Assembly: GCF_009834545.1 (NCBI RefSeq)
Contig: NZ_CP019427.1
Location: 1,775,001 to 1,839,000 of the forward strand
Origin: Pseudomonas sp. S04
Lineage (GTDB): Bacteria; Pseudomonadota; Gammaproteobacteria; Pseudomonadales; Pseudomonadaceae
Length of the DNA: 64,000 nt
Direction: 5' to 3'
Part shown: one piece after another, positions 55,098 to 64,000 of the stretch
Layout: each line of letters starts with the position of its first letter
Position numbering within the stretch: the stretch's first letter is position 1
Program-made: the position numbers and the translations under genes
The notes under the pieces: model-generated
Seen by the model: the letters and a program-made list of their open reading frames with translations, nothing else
What the model was told of the DNA's origin: nothing
The model's database searches: none

Positions 55098-56036
55098 ATG
55101 TCTGCTTCCCTCGCATTCGTCTTTCCAGGACAGGGTTCGCAGTCCCTCGGCATGCTGGCCGAGTTGGGCGCGCAATATCCGCTGATCCTCGAAACATTCA
55201 AAGAAGCTTCCGATGCTCTGGGTTACGACCTGTGGGCACTGACCCAGCAAGGGCCGGAAGAGCAGCTCAATCAAACCGACAAGACCCAGCCGGCCATCCT
55301 CACTGCCTCGATCGCCCTGTGGCGCCTGTGGCTGGCTGAAGGCGGTGCGCGTCCGGCTTATGTGGCCGGTCACAGCCTGGGCGAATACAGTGCCCTGGTC
55401 GCGGCAGGCAGCCTGAGTCTGGGCGACGCCGTGAAGCTGGTCGAACGTCGTGGTCAACTGATGCAGCAAGCCGTTCCGGCCGGGCAGGGTGCCATGGCGG
55501 CGATTCTCGGCCTGGACGACGCTGACGTGCTGGCGGCCTGTGCCGAAGCGGCGCAAGGCGAGGTGGTCAGCGCGGTCAACTTCAACTCCCCGGGCCAGGT
55601 GGTGATCGCCGGTGCCAAGGCGGCCGTCGAGCGTGCCATCGAAGGCTGCAAGGCGCGGGGTGCCAAGCGCGCCATGCCGTTGCCGGTCAGCGTGCCGTCG
55701 CACTGTGAGCTGATGCGTCCTGCGGCCGAGCAGTTTGCCGAGTCCGTCGCTGCGATTGACTGGCAGGCCCCGCAGATTCCAGTGGTGCAGAACGTCAGCG
55801 CACAAGTGCCGGCCGATCTGCAAACCCTCAAGCGTGATCTGCTCGAGCAATTGTTCAAGCCAGTACGCTGGGTCGAGTCCGTACAGGCGCTGGCGGCCAA
55901 GGGCGCGACCAATCTGGTCGAGTGCGGCCCGGGCAAAGTCCTGGCCGGCCTGAACAAGCGTTGCGCCGAAGGCGTGTCGACATCCAACCTCAATACCCCA
56001 GACGCCTTCGCTGCCACCCGTGCAGCGTTGGCCTGA
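55098..56036 (+). CDS. fabD: Malonyl-CoA:ACP transacylase
   Basis: Protein of 312 residues. GQGSQ loop, catalytic Ser93 in GHSLGEYSAL and partner His near 200 in VPSHCELM. It loads malonyl groups on acyl carrier protein. AGGGG eight bases before ATG 55098 rejects the longer frame from 54999. The 125-base gap after plsX could hold a promoter. Confidence 0.97.
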   Translation: MSASLAFVFPGQGSQSLGMLAELGAQYPLILETFKEASDALGYDLWALTQQGPEEQLNQTDKTQPAILTASIALWRLWLAEGGARPAYVAGHSLGEYSALVAAGSLSLGDAVKLVERRGQLMQQAVPAGQGAMAAILGLDDADVLAACAEAAQGEVVSAVNFNSPGQVVIAGAKAAVERAIEGCKARGAKRAMPLPVSVPSHCELMRPAAEQFAESVAAIDWQAPQIPVVQNVSAQVPADLQTLKRDLLEQLFKPVRWVESVQALAAKGATNLVECGPGKVLAGLNKRCAEGVSTSNLNTPDAFAATRAALA

Positions 56037-56052
56037 ATCAGGAGAAGCTTGC

Positions 56053-56796
56053 ATGAGTCTGCAAGGTAAAGTTGCACTGGTCACCGGTGCGAGCCGTGGC
56101 ATCGGCCAGGCTATCGCCCTGGAATTGGGTCGTCAGGGCGCCATCGTGGTGGGTACCGCTACTTCCGCCGCAGGTGCCGAGCGCATTGCCGCCACCCTGA
56201 AGGAAAATGGTATTCAAGGCACGGGCCTGGAACTCAACGTCACTAGCGACGAGTCCGTGGCCAGTGTTCTTGCGAGCATCCAGGAGCAATTCGGTGCGCC
56301 GGCGATCCTGGTCAATAACGCCGGTATCACCCGCGATAACCTGATGATGCGGATGAAAGATGACGAATGGCATGACGTCGTCGATACCAACCTGAACAGT
56401 CTGTTCCGCCTGTCCAAGGGCGTTTTGCGCGGCATGACCAAGGCGCGTTGGGGTCGAATTATCAGTATTGGTTCGGTTGTGGGTGCCATGGGCAACGCAG
56501 GCCAAGTAAACTATGCAGCCGCCAAGGCAGGTCTGGAAGGTTTCAGTCGCGCTTTGGCCCGTGAAGTGGGCTCGCGCTCGATTACGGTCAACTCGGTGGC
56601 TCCTGGGTTCATCGACACCGATATGACCCGCGAACTGCCTGAAGCGCAGCGTGAAGCCCTGCAGACACAAATTCCGCTGGGTCGTCTGGGGCAAGCTCAA
56701 GAGATCGCGTCTGTGGTCGCTTTTCTTGCGTCGGACGGTGCGGCTTACGTTACTGGGGCTACAATCCCGGTGAACGGCGGGATGTACATGAGTTAA
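56053..56796 (+). CDS. fabG: 3-oxoacyl-ACP reductase
   Basis: SDR of 247 residues, NADPH-dependent. TGASRGIG at 11-18, NNAG at 88-91, triad Ser141, Tyr154 and Lys158 (NYAAAKAG). First reduction of fatty-acid elongation. AGGAGAAG before the ATG. Confidence 0.97.
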   Translation: MSLQGKVALVTGASRGIGQAIALELGRQGAIVVGTATSAAGAERIAATLKENGIQGTGLELNVTSDESVASVLASIQEQFGAPAILVNNAGITRDNLMMRMKDDEWHDVVDTNLNSLFRLSKGVLRGMTKARWGRIISIGSVVGAMGNAGQVNYAAAKAGLEGFSRALAREVGSRSITVNSVAPGFIDTDMTRELPEAQREALQTQIPLGRLGQAQEIASVVAFLASDGAAYVTGATIPVNGGMYMS

Positions 56797-56900
56797 ATGT
56801 GACGGATCGCTTCAAAAAAATGTCATACGAGCTGTCTAAAATCCGTTATAAAGCTGCAATCTATTTATAGGCAGCCGGTCGTCAGGGTTTGAGGAGTGAA

Positions 56901-56925
56901 GCTTTCAGTTGAAAAACTGAAAAGC
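56901..56925 (+). other. Stem-loop in the acpP leader
   Basis: GCTTTCAGTT and AACTGAAAAGC around GAAA, one base bulged, 64 bases before acpP. It could stabilise or regulate the abundant acpP mRNA. TATAAA at 56847-56852 is a possible -10 upstream. Confidence 0.5.
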
Positions 56926-56988
56926 CTTTCTATACACTTACCCACTGGCCAGCTGCCTGAATTTGTCCATTAGGAGTGAAAACAAGGT

Positions 56989-57225
56989 ATGAGCACCATC
57001 GAAGAGCGCGTCAAGAAAATCGTTGCTGAGCAACTGGGCGTTAAAGAAGAAGAAGTGGTGAACACTGCTTCCTTCGTTGAAGACCTGGGTGCCGACTCCC
57101 TTGACACCGTTGAGCTGGTGATGGCTCTGGAAGAGGAATTCGAGACCGAAATCCCTGACGAAGAAGCTGAGAAGATCACTACTGTACAAGCTGCCATCGA
57201 TTACGTTACTAGCCACCAGGCGTAA
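56989..57225 (+). CDS. acpP: Acyl carrier protein
   Basis: Acidic protein of 78 residues. [10 protein letters not shown] carries Ser37, the site of the phosphopantetheine arm. Central carrier of fatty-acid synthesis. TAGGAGTG before the start; own leader upstream and terminator downstream allow separate high expression. Confidence 0.98.
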   Translation: MSTIEERVKKIVAEQLGVKEEEVVNTASFVEDLGADSLDTVELVMALEEEFETEIPDEEAEKITTVQAAIDYVTSHQA

Positions 57226-57254
57226 TAGTTTGTAATCGTTGTTAGCTGTCATGG

Positions 57255-57289
57255 AAAAACCGCACTGCCATCATGGCGTGCGGTTTTTT
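57255..57289. terminator. Terminator after acpP
   Basis: AAAAACCGCAC/GTGCGGTTTTTT with inner TGCCATCATGGC. Ahead of fabF by 46 bases, so fabF depends on read-through or its own promoter. Confidence 0.85.
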
Positions 57290-57334
57290 CTTTAGGTCTG
57301 ATGCAAAGTCGTCATTTGAAAAAAGGAGAGTGCT

Positions 57335-58579
57335 GTGTCGCGTAGACGCGTCGTAGTCACCGGTATGGGTATGTTGTCGCCACTGGGCACGGATGTGCCG
57401 AGCAGCTGGCAGGGCATTCTGGCTGGCCGCAGTGGCATTGGTCTGATCGAACACACTGACCTTTCTGCCTATTCCACTCGTTTTGGCGGCTCGGTAAAGG
57501 GCTTCAATGTCGAGGAGTACCTGTCGGTCAAGGAAGCTCGCAAACTCGACCTGTTCATTCAATACGGTCTGGCGGCCGGATTTCAGGCGGTGCGTAATGC
57601 CGGCCTGGAAGTCACCGATGCCAACCGTGAGCGTATCGGCGTGGCTATGGGCTCGGGTATTGGCGGACTGACCAATATCGAAGAGACCAGCCGCACGCTG
57701 CATGATTCCGGGCCGCGACGGATTTCGCCGTTTTTCGTGCCGGGCTCGATCATCAATATGATTTCCGGTTTCCTGTCGATCCACCTGGGTATACAGGGAC
57801 CTAACTACGCCATTGCCACTGCCTGCACCACCGGTACTCACTGTATCGGCATGGCTGCGCGCAACATTGCCTACGGCGAAGCCGATGTGATGATTGCCGG
57901 CGGTGCCGAGATGGCCGCCTGTGGCCTGGGCATGGGTGGCTTTGGTGCTGCCCGTGCACTCTCCACGCGTAATGACGAGCCGACCCGCGCCAGCCGTCCA
58001 TGGGACAAGGGCCGTGATGGTTTTGTACTGTCCGACGGTGCCGGGGCCCTGGTTCTCGAAGAACTGGAGCACGCCAAGGCACGCGGGGCGACCATCTACG
58101 CCGAGCTGATTGGCTTTGGTACCAGCGGCGATGCCTATCACATGACCTCGCCTCCGGCGGACGGTGCCGGTGCTGCTCGCTGCATCGCCAACGCCCTGCG
58201 CGATGCGCGGATCAATGGCGACCAGGTGCAGTACATCAATGCCCACGGCACCTCGACCTCGGCCGGCGACCTCGCCGAAGCCCAGGCGATCAAGACCGTG
58301 TTCGGCGATCACGCCTACAAGCTGGCCATCAGCTCGACCAAATCCATGACCGGCCACCTGCTGGGTGCCGCGGGCGCCGTCGAGGCGATCTTCAGCGTGC
58401 TGGCGATCAACGGCCAGGTCGCGCCGCCAACCATCAACCTGGACGAGCCGGACGAAGGCTGCGATCTCGATTTTGTGCCGCACACTGCGCGTAACATGGA
58501 TATCGACGTAGTGCTGTCCAACTCCTTCGGGTTTGGTGGCACCAACGGCTCCCTGGTGTTCCGTCGGTTCGTCGACTGA
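57335..58579 (+). CDS. fabF: 3-oxoacyl-ACP synthase II
   Basis: Protein of 414 residues. Catalytic Cys164 in [10 protein letters not shown], His near 304 in NAHGTST and His near 341 in [10 protein letters not shown]. Condensing enzyme for elongation, including the temperature-dependent step to cis-vaccenate. GTG start with AAAAGGAGAG upstream. Shares one base with pabC (TGATG). Confidence 0.97.
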   Translation: MSRRRVVVTGMGMLSPLGTDVPSSWQGILAGRSGIGLIEHTDLSAYSTRFGGSVKGFNVEEYLSVKEARKLDLFIQYGLAAGFQAVRNAGLEVTDANRERIGVAMGSGIGGLTNIEETSRTLHDSGPRRISPFFVPGSIINMISGFLSIHLGIQGPNYAIATACTTGTHCIGMAARNIAYGEADVMIAGGAEMAACGLGMGGFGAARALSTRNDEPTRASRPWDKGRDGFVLSDGAGALVLEELEHAKARGATIYAELIGFGTSGDAYHMTSPPADGAGAARCIANALRDARINGDQVQYINAHGTSTSAGDLAEAQAIKTVFGDHAYKLAISSTKSMTGHLLGAAGAVEAIFSVLAINGQVAPPTINLDEPDEGCDLDFVPHTARNMDIDVVLSNSFGFGGTNGSLVFRRFVD

Positions 58580-59394
58580 TGGAAAGCTGGGTCGACGGTC
58601 AGCCGGCTGACGCACTGTCGCTAAAAGACCGCGGCCTGGCCTACGGCGATGGCTTGTTCGAGACCATCGCCGTCAGGGGCGGCCAGCCCGTATTGCTGGA
58701 ACGCCACCTGCAACGCCTGGCCGAGGGCTGCTTGCGCCTGGCGCTGGCGGCGGATCACAGGCTGATTCGCGCCGAACTGGTGGCCTATGCCGCCGAACTC
58801 GGCGACGGCGTGCTCAAGCTGATCCTGACCCGCGGCGACAGTCAACGCGGTTATGCCTTCGACCCTGCAGCTGCGCCGCGACGTATCCTGCAAGGCAATC
58901 CCCCTGCACATTACCCCAGCGTTCATGCCGAGCACGGCGTGCGCCTGTTCCCCTGTGCCACGCGTTTGGCCAGCCAGCCGCTGCTGGCGGGCCTCAAGCA
59001 CCTCAATCGTCTTGAGCAAGTCCTTGCCCGCGCCGAGTGGCAGGGGCCTGAATGCGCAGAAGGGTTGATGTTGGACGTAGATGCCCGAGTCATCGAGGGT
59101 GTGTTCAGTAATTTGTTCATCGTGCGTGATGGCGTGCTGCTGACCGCCGATTTGCGCCGATGTGGTGTCGCCGGGGTGATGCGGGGCGAATTATTGTTTC
59201 AAGCCAAGTCACTGGGGATCCCCACTGAAATCACTGACATCAGCCTCGAACAACTGCAACAGGCCGATGAAGTCTTTGTCTGCAACAGCGTCTACGGCAT
59301 CTGGCCGGTAAACGCATATGCTGCGCTGAGCTGGCCGGTTGGGCCGCTCACCCGTAAACTGCAGGGAATTGCCCGCGCGCTACTGGATGCTTGA
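58579..59394 (+). CDS. pabC: Aminodeoxychorismate lyase
   Basis: Fold-type IV PLP enzyme of 271 residues, yields 4-aminobenzoate for folate. KDRGLAYGDGLFET near residue 16 and Lys140 in GLKHLNRLEQV are diagnostic. Coupled to fabF and four bases from mltG. Confidence 0.95.
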   Translation: MESWVDGQPADALSLKDRGLAYGDGLFETIAVRGGQPVLLERHLQRLAEGCLRLALAADHRLIRAELVAYAAELGDGVLKLILTRGDSQRGYAFDPAAAPRRILQGNPPAHYPSVHAEHGVRLFPCATRLASQPLLAGLKHLNRLEQVLARAEWQGPECAEGLMLDVDARVIEGVFSNLFIVRDGVLLTADLRRCGVAGVMRGELLFQAKSLGIPTEITDISLEQLQQADEVFVCNSVYGIWPVNAYAALSWPVGPLTRKLQGIARALLDA

Positions 59395-59397
59395 TTC

Positions 59398-60573
59398 GTG
59401 AGACGTAAACTCTTGCTGCTGCTGGAAACCGGATTGGTTCTGGCGGGGCTGCTGCTGGGCGCTTCGGCCTGGAAAATCAATTCGGCGCTGGAACAGCCAC
59501 TCAACATTACTCAGGAAGAGTTACTCGACGTACCCACTGGCTCGACGCCGTCCGGGACCTTCAATCGCCTGGAAGCCGACGGTGTGCTCGAGGACGCTTT
59601 CTGGCTGCGCCTGTACTGGCGCTTCAACCTGGCCACCCAACCCCTGCACAGCGGCGAATACCGCATGCTGCCGGGCATGAGCGCACAAGGCCTGATCGGC
59701 CTGTGGCAGCGCGGCGAAGTGGTCCAGTACAGCCTGACGCTGGTGGAAGGCTGGAACTTCCGCCAGGTGCGTGCAGCGCTGGCGAAAAACGATAAGCTCG
59801 AACAGACCCTGGCCGGCCTCAGCGACAGCGAGCTGATGGAAAAACTCGGGCATGCCGGTGTATTTCCCGAGGGTCGGTTCTTTCCGGACACCTACCGTTT
59901 CGTCCGCGGCATGACCGATGCCGAAGTCCTGGAAAAGGCCTACGATCGGCTGGAAGAAGTGCTGGCCAAGGAATGGAGCAAGCGCTCCCCGGATGTGCCG
60001 TACAACGAGCCCTACCAGGCGCTGATCATGGCGTCCCTGGTGGAGAAGGAAACCGGGGTGCCACAGGAGCGCGGACAGATTGCCGGAGTGTTTGTACGGC
60101 GCATGCAGATCGGCATGATGCTGCAGACCGATCCGACCGTGATCTATGGCATGGGTGAGCGCTACAACGGAAAGCTGACCCGCGCGTCCCTGCGCGAGCC
60201 GACGCCCTACAACACCTATGTGATTTTCGGCCTGCCGCCGACCCCGATTGCCATGGTCGGCCGTGAAGCGATTCACGCGGCCCTCAACCCGGTGTCGGGC
60301 AGCAGCCTGTACTTCGTCGCTCGCGGCGACGGCAGCCATGTATTTTCCGATGACCTGGATGCCCACAACAACGCCGTGCGCGAGTATCAACTCAAGCGCC
60401 GCGCCGACTATCGTTCCAGCCCTGCGCCCGCCAACGGTGCGGTGACGCCCGAGGAGCCGGCGCCGCAGGTGCCCGAGGTGCCAGCAGTACCCGAAGCGCC
60501 TGAGGCGGTCCCGCAGGATCTACCACCTGCGCCGCCAACGCCTGACGCCCAGGCACCGCAAAGCTCGCAATGA
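59398..60573 (+). CDS. mltG: Endolytic murein transglycosylase
   Basis: Inner-membrane protein of 391 residues, one N-terminal anchor (about 4-24) and a YceG domain. Catalytic Glu216 in SLVEKETGVP. It cleaves nascent glycan strands, setting their length. The last 45 residues are Pro/Ala/Glu-rich and absent from E. coli MltG. GTG start. Confidence 0.94.
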   Translation: MRRKLLLLLETGLVLAGLLLGASAWKINSALEQPLNITQEELLDVPTGSTPSGTFNRLEADGVLEDAFWLRLYWRFNLATQPLHSGEYRMLPGMSAQGLIGLWQRGEVVQYSLTLVEGWNFRQVRAALAKNDKLEQTLAGLSDSELMEKLGHAGVFPEGRFFPDTYRFVRGMTDAEVLEKAYDRLEEVLAKEWSKRSPDVPYNEPYQALIMASLVEKETGVPQERGQIAGVFVRRMQIGMMLQTDPTVIYGMGERYNGKLTRASLREPTPYNTYVIFGLPPTPIAMVGREAIHAALNPVSGSSLYFVARGDGSHVFSDDLDAHNNAVREYQLKRRADYRSSPAPANGAVTPEEPAPQVPEVPAVPEAPEAVPQDLPPAPPTPDAQAPQSSQ

Positions 60574-60583
60574 CTCTGATTAA

Positions 60584-62204
<1,621 letters not shown>

Positions 62205-62212
62205 ACCGCGCT

Positions 62213-62231
62213 GCCCGGACTGTGTCCGGGC
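62213..62231 (+). other. Perfect 8-bp hairpin at the pilZ deletion site
   Basis: GCCCGGAC-TGT-GTCCGGGC between holB and tatD, no T run. Confidence 0.6.
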
Positions 62232-62251
62232 GCCCCACCCATACGATTTAG
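62222..62251 (+). pseudogene. pilZ: Remnant of pilZ (last codons only)
   Basis: Between holB and tatD, where Pseudomonas normally has pilZ (about 118 codons), only a short frame survives, ending SGRPTHTI and TAG. As I recall, PilZ proteins of Pseudomonas and Xanthomonas end in (D/E)RPTHTM, so six of the final residues are recognisable. PilZ is needed for type IV pilus assembly. A GTG at 62222 would encode nine residues; function is not expected. Confidence 0.62.
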
Positions 62252-62264
62252 TTGCAACCTCACT

Positions 62265-63053
62265 ATGCTTGTAGATTCCCATTGCCATCTCGACCGTCTC
62301 GACCTCGCCGCCCACGACGGCTCCCTGGACGCTGCCCTTGAGGCGGCGCGCCAGCGCGGGGTCGGGCATTTCCTGTGTATCGGCGTCAGTGTCGACAACG
62401 CGGCCGACGTCAAGGCGCTTGCCGAGCGCTACGACGACGTCGACTGCTCGGTGGGCGTGCATCCGCTGGACGTCCAGCCGGGCGCGGCACCGGCGTTGGA
62501 CTGGCTGTTGCACGAGCTCAATCATCCGCGCGTGGTGGCCATTGGCGAGACGGGCCTTGACTACCATTACGAGCCAGAGGCGGCCGAGCTGCAGCAGCAA
62601 TCCTTCCGCCTTCACCTGCAAGCCGCCCAGCAAACGGGCAAGCCGGTGATCGTCCACACCCGTGGCGCACGCGCCGATACCCTGGCATTGCTGCGCGAGG
62701 CAGCCTTGCCCCAGGCGGGTGTGCTGCATTGCTTCACCGAAGACTGGGACATGGCCAAGGCGGCGCTTGACCTGGGCTTCTACATCTCGTTGTCCGGCAT
62801 CGTCACCTTCCGCAATGCCGATGCCTTGCGTGATGTCGCGAGCAAGGTGCCGGCCGATCGCCTGCTGGTGGAGACCGATTCCCCCTACCTGGCGCCGATT
62901 CCTTACCGCGGCAAACCTAACCTGCCGCAATACGTACGCGAAGTGGCGGAGTTCCTGGCGATGCTCCGCGGTGAGTCCTACGAGCGGTTTGCCGAGCAGA
63001 CCACCGAAAACTTCAAGCGACTGTTCCCCTTGGCCCACGTTAAATCGGTTTGA
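62265..63053 (+). CDS. tatD: TatD-family metal-dependent hydrolase
   Basis: Protein of 262 residues. Metal ligands His6 and His8 (DSHCHLD), Glu in GETGLDYHY, later VIVHTRGA and HCFTE, and Asp in ETDSPYL. TatD proteins are DNases that act in repair and quality control. No ribosome site directly before the ATG, perhaps because it was once coupled to pilZ. Confidence 0.94.
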   Translation: MLVDSHCHLDRLDLAAHDGSLDAALEAARQRGVGHFLCIGVSVDNAADVKALAERYDDVDCSVGVHPLDVQPGAAPALDWLLHELNHPRVVAIGETGLDYHYEPEAAELQQQSFRLHLQAAQQTGKPVIVHTRGARADTLALLREAALPQAGVLHCFTEDWDMAKAALDLGFYISLSGIVTFRNADALRDVASKVPADRLLVETDSPYLAPIPYRGKPNLPQYVREVAEFLAMLRGESYERFAEQTTENFKRLFPLAHVKSV

Positions 63054-63082
63054 GCGACGGCCTGGGGAGGCAAATCGCAGGC

Positions 63083-63118
63083 AAAAAAAACCCGGGTTCT
63101 GGGGGGTGAATCCGGGTT
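63083..63118 (-). terminator. Terminator read leftward
   Basis: AACCCGG/CCGGGTT stem; on the minus strand it is followed by eight T. It suits the aminotransferase gene that ends at 63291. The rest of the gap to 63290 shows nothing clear. Confidence 0.7.
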
Positions 63119-63290
63119 AAGACCATTAGGAGTAAAACAAAGGTACGCGGTCCGTTGGTACCTATATCCACGCGCCACTTGGGGGAGATGACGCGCCGAC
63201 ATTTCAAGTATTGATCAGTATTGCGCCGAGTCCAGTTTGCTCCCCGGGTTTCTTAAACATATTTGGAATACCGGCGCTTCGCTTGAGTTC

Positions 63291-64000
63291 TCACTGCTTG
63301 GCGATGGCTGCGACGATGGCGATAGTTTCGTCGATCACGCGTTTTTCGGTATAGAAGTGCGGGGAAAACCGCACGCCCGGCCCGCGCGGAATACACACCA
63401 CCTGCTGAGCCTTGAGAGCCTCGTACACGACCTGGTTATCGATGCCGTCGATGCTGAAGGAAAAAATCCCCCCGCGCCGAGCCGGATTGAGCGGGCTGTG
63501 CAGGGTGATCCCGGCGATTGCGCCCAAACCGTCCTGCAGCCACTGCACGCGTTCGGCGATGAGTGTGGCCACGGTCGGCATGCCGACTTCTTCCAATAAC
63601 GACAGGCTGGCCTCCAGGGCCATCGCGCCGAGCATGTTCGGGCTGCCGCACTCAAAACGCCGGGCACTCTTGGCCGGCTCCCAGGTGGTGCGGGTGTAGT
63701 CACCCATGTGTTCAAGCATGTGCCAGCCGAATTCGTGCAGCTTGAGTTGTTCGCGCAGTTCGCTGCGCACGTAGAACACCCCCAGGCCTTCCGGGCCCAG
63801 CAACCATTTGTGGCCATCGGCCATGGCAAAGTCGCATTGATAGCTCTGGACGTCGAAGGGCAGGGCGCCGAGTTGCTGGATGGCGTCGATGCAAAACAGC
63901 ACGTTTTGCTGTTTGCAGCCGGCTCCGAGGCGCTGCAGGTCCAGGCGCAGGCCGCTGGCAAATTGTATGGCGCTGACCGACATCAAGCGCGTGCGGGGGC
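63291..64000 (-). CDS. Class V aminotransferase / cysteine desulfurase-like (5' end outside window)
   Basis: The C-terminal 236 residues of a PLP fold-type I enzyme. The cofactor lysine lies in MADGHKWLLGPEG, preceded by CIDAIQQLGALPFDV, and the C-terminus carries VCIPRGPGVRFSPHFYT. This matches the class V group that includes cysteine desulfurases and epimerase-like enzymes (CefD type). The N-terminal part is beyond the window, so neither length nor substrate can be judged. Confidence 0.85.
   Translation of the reverse strand, partial: PRTRLMSVSAIQFASGLRLDLQRLGAGCKQQNVLFCIDAIQQLGALPFDVQSYQCDFAMADGHKWLLGPEGLGVFYVRSELREQLKLHEFGWHMLEHMGDYTRTTWEPAKSARRFECGSPNMLGAMALEASLSLLEEVGMPTVATLIAERVQWLQDGLGAIAGITLHSPLNPARRGGIFSFSIDGIDNQVVYEALKAQQVVCIPRGPGVRFSPHFYTEKRVIDETIAIVAAIAKQ

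Noticed and set aside
53962..55098. Absence of fabH between plsX and fabD
   Set aside because: Normal for Pseudomonas; not a deletion specific to this strain.

Overview
The window is chromosomal core DNA from a Pseudomonas of the fluorescens type. It is GC-rich, with tightly packed operons, many ATGA, TGATG and GTGA stop-start overlaps, and short REP palindromes in several intergenic gaps. Most gene neighbourhoods match ones known from P. aeruginosa. No prophage, insertion sequence, integron or CRISPR array was found.

Layout. 1-4531 (minus) encodes an outer-membrane TonB-dependent receptor, a periplasmic ABC-type binding protein and a hybrid histidine kinase that runs off the left edge. 4728-6581 holds gpsA, a small membrane protein and sixA. 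6689-12158 is a co-directional run: acyl-CoA ligase, hotdog thioesterase, two alpha/beta hydrolases, a glutathione transferase and a DUF4892 protein. 12231-20914 carries an AI-2E-type permease, pyrF, two oxidoreductases, a MocR-type regulator, a chemoreceptor and a membrane-anchored protein of unknown role. 21273-21923 is a threefold tandem tRNA-Glu/tRNA-Gly array. 22403-27990 deals with amino acids: a hisJQMP-type importer, a LysE exporter, an AlaX-type editing enzyme and a LysR regulator. 28188-34548 has fadE, a transglutaminase-like protein, a second glutathione transferase and a yadGH-type ABC exporter.

34598-64000 is a long envelope, fatty-acid and replication block: DUF2062, comEC, exbB/exbD-like genes, lpxK, a Trm112-like gene, kdsB, a protein tyrosine phosphatase and murB. 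An inserted iorA-iorB-mocA molybdenum-hydroxylase module follows, then rne divergent from rluC, then HAD phosphatase, sppA, maf, yceD, rpmF, plsX, fabD, fabG, acpP, fabF, pabC, mltG, tmk, holB, tatD and a truncated class V aminotransferase.

The points most worth a second look are these. The pilZ gene, which normally sits between holB and tatD, is reduced to its last codons. The receptor/binding-protein/hybrid-kinase trio has no transport partners and may be a sensing chain. The receptor has a C6 tract that separates a better signal peptide from the reading frame. yceD has a perfect sigma-70 promoter so close to its start codon that its mRNA should be almost leaderless. One promoter lies inside the fadE terminator hairpin. 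Several clean palindromes (6623, 22230) look like operators that have no adjacent regulator.
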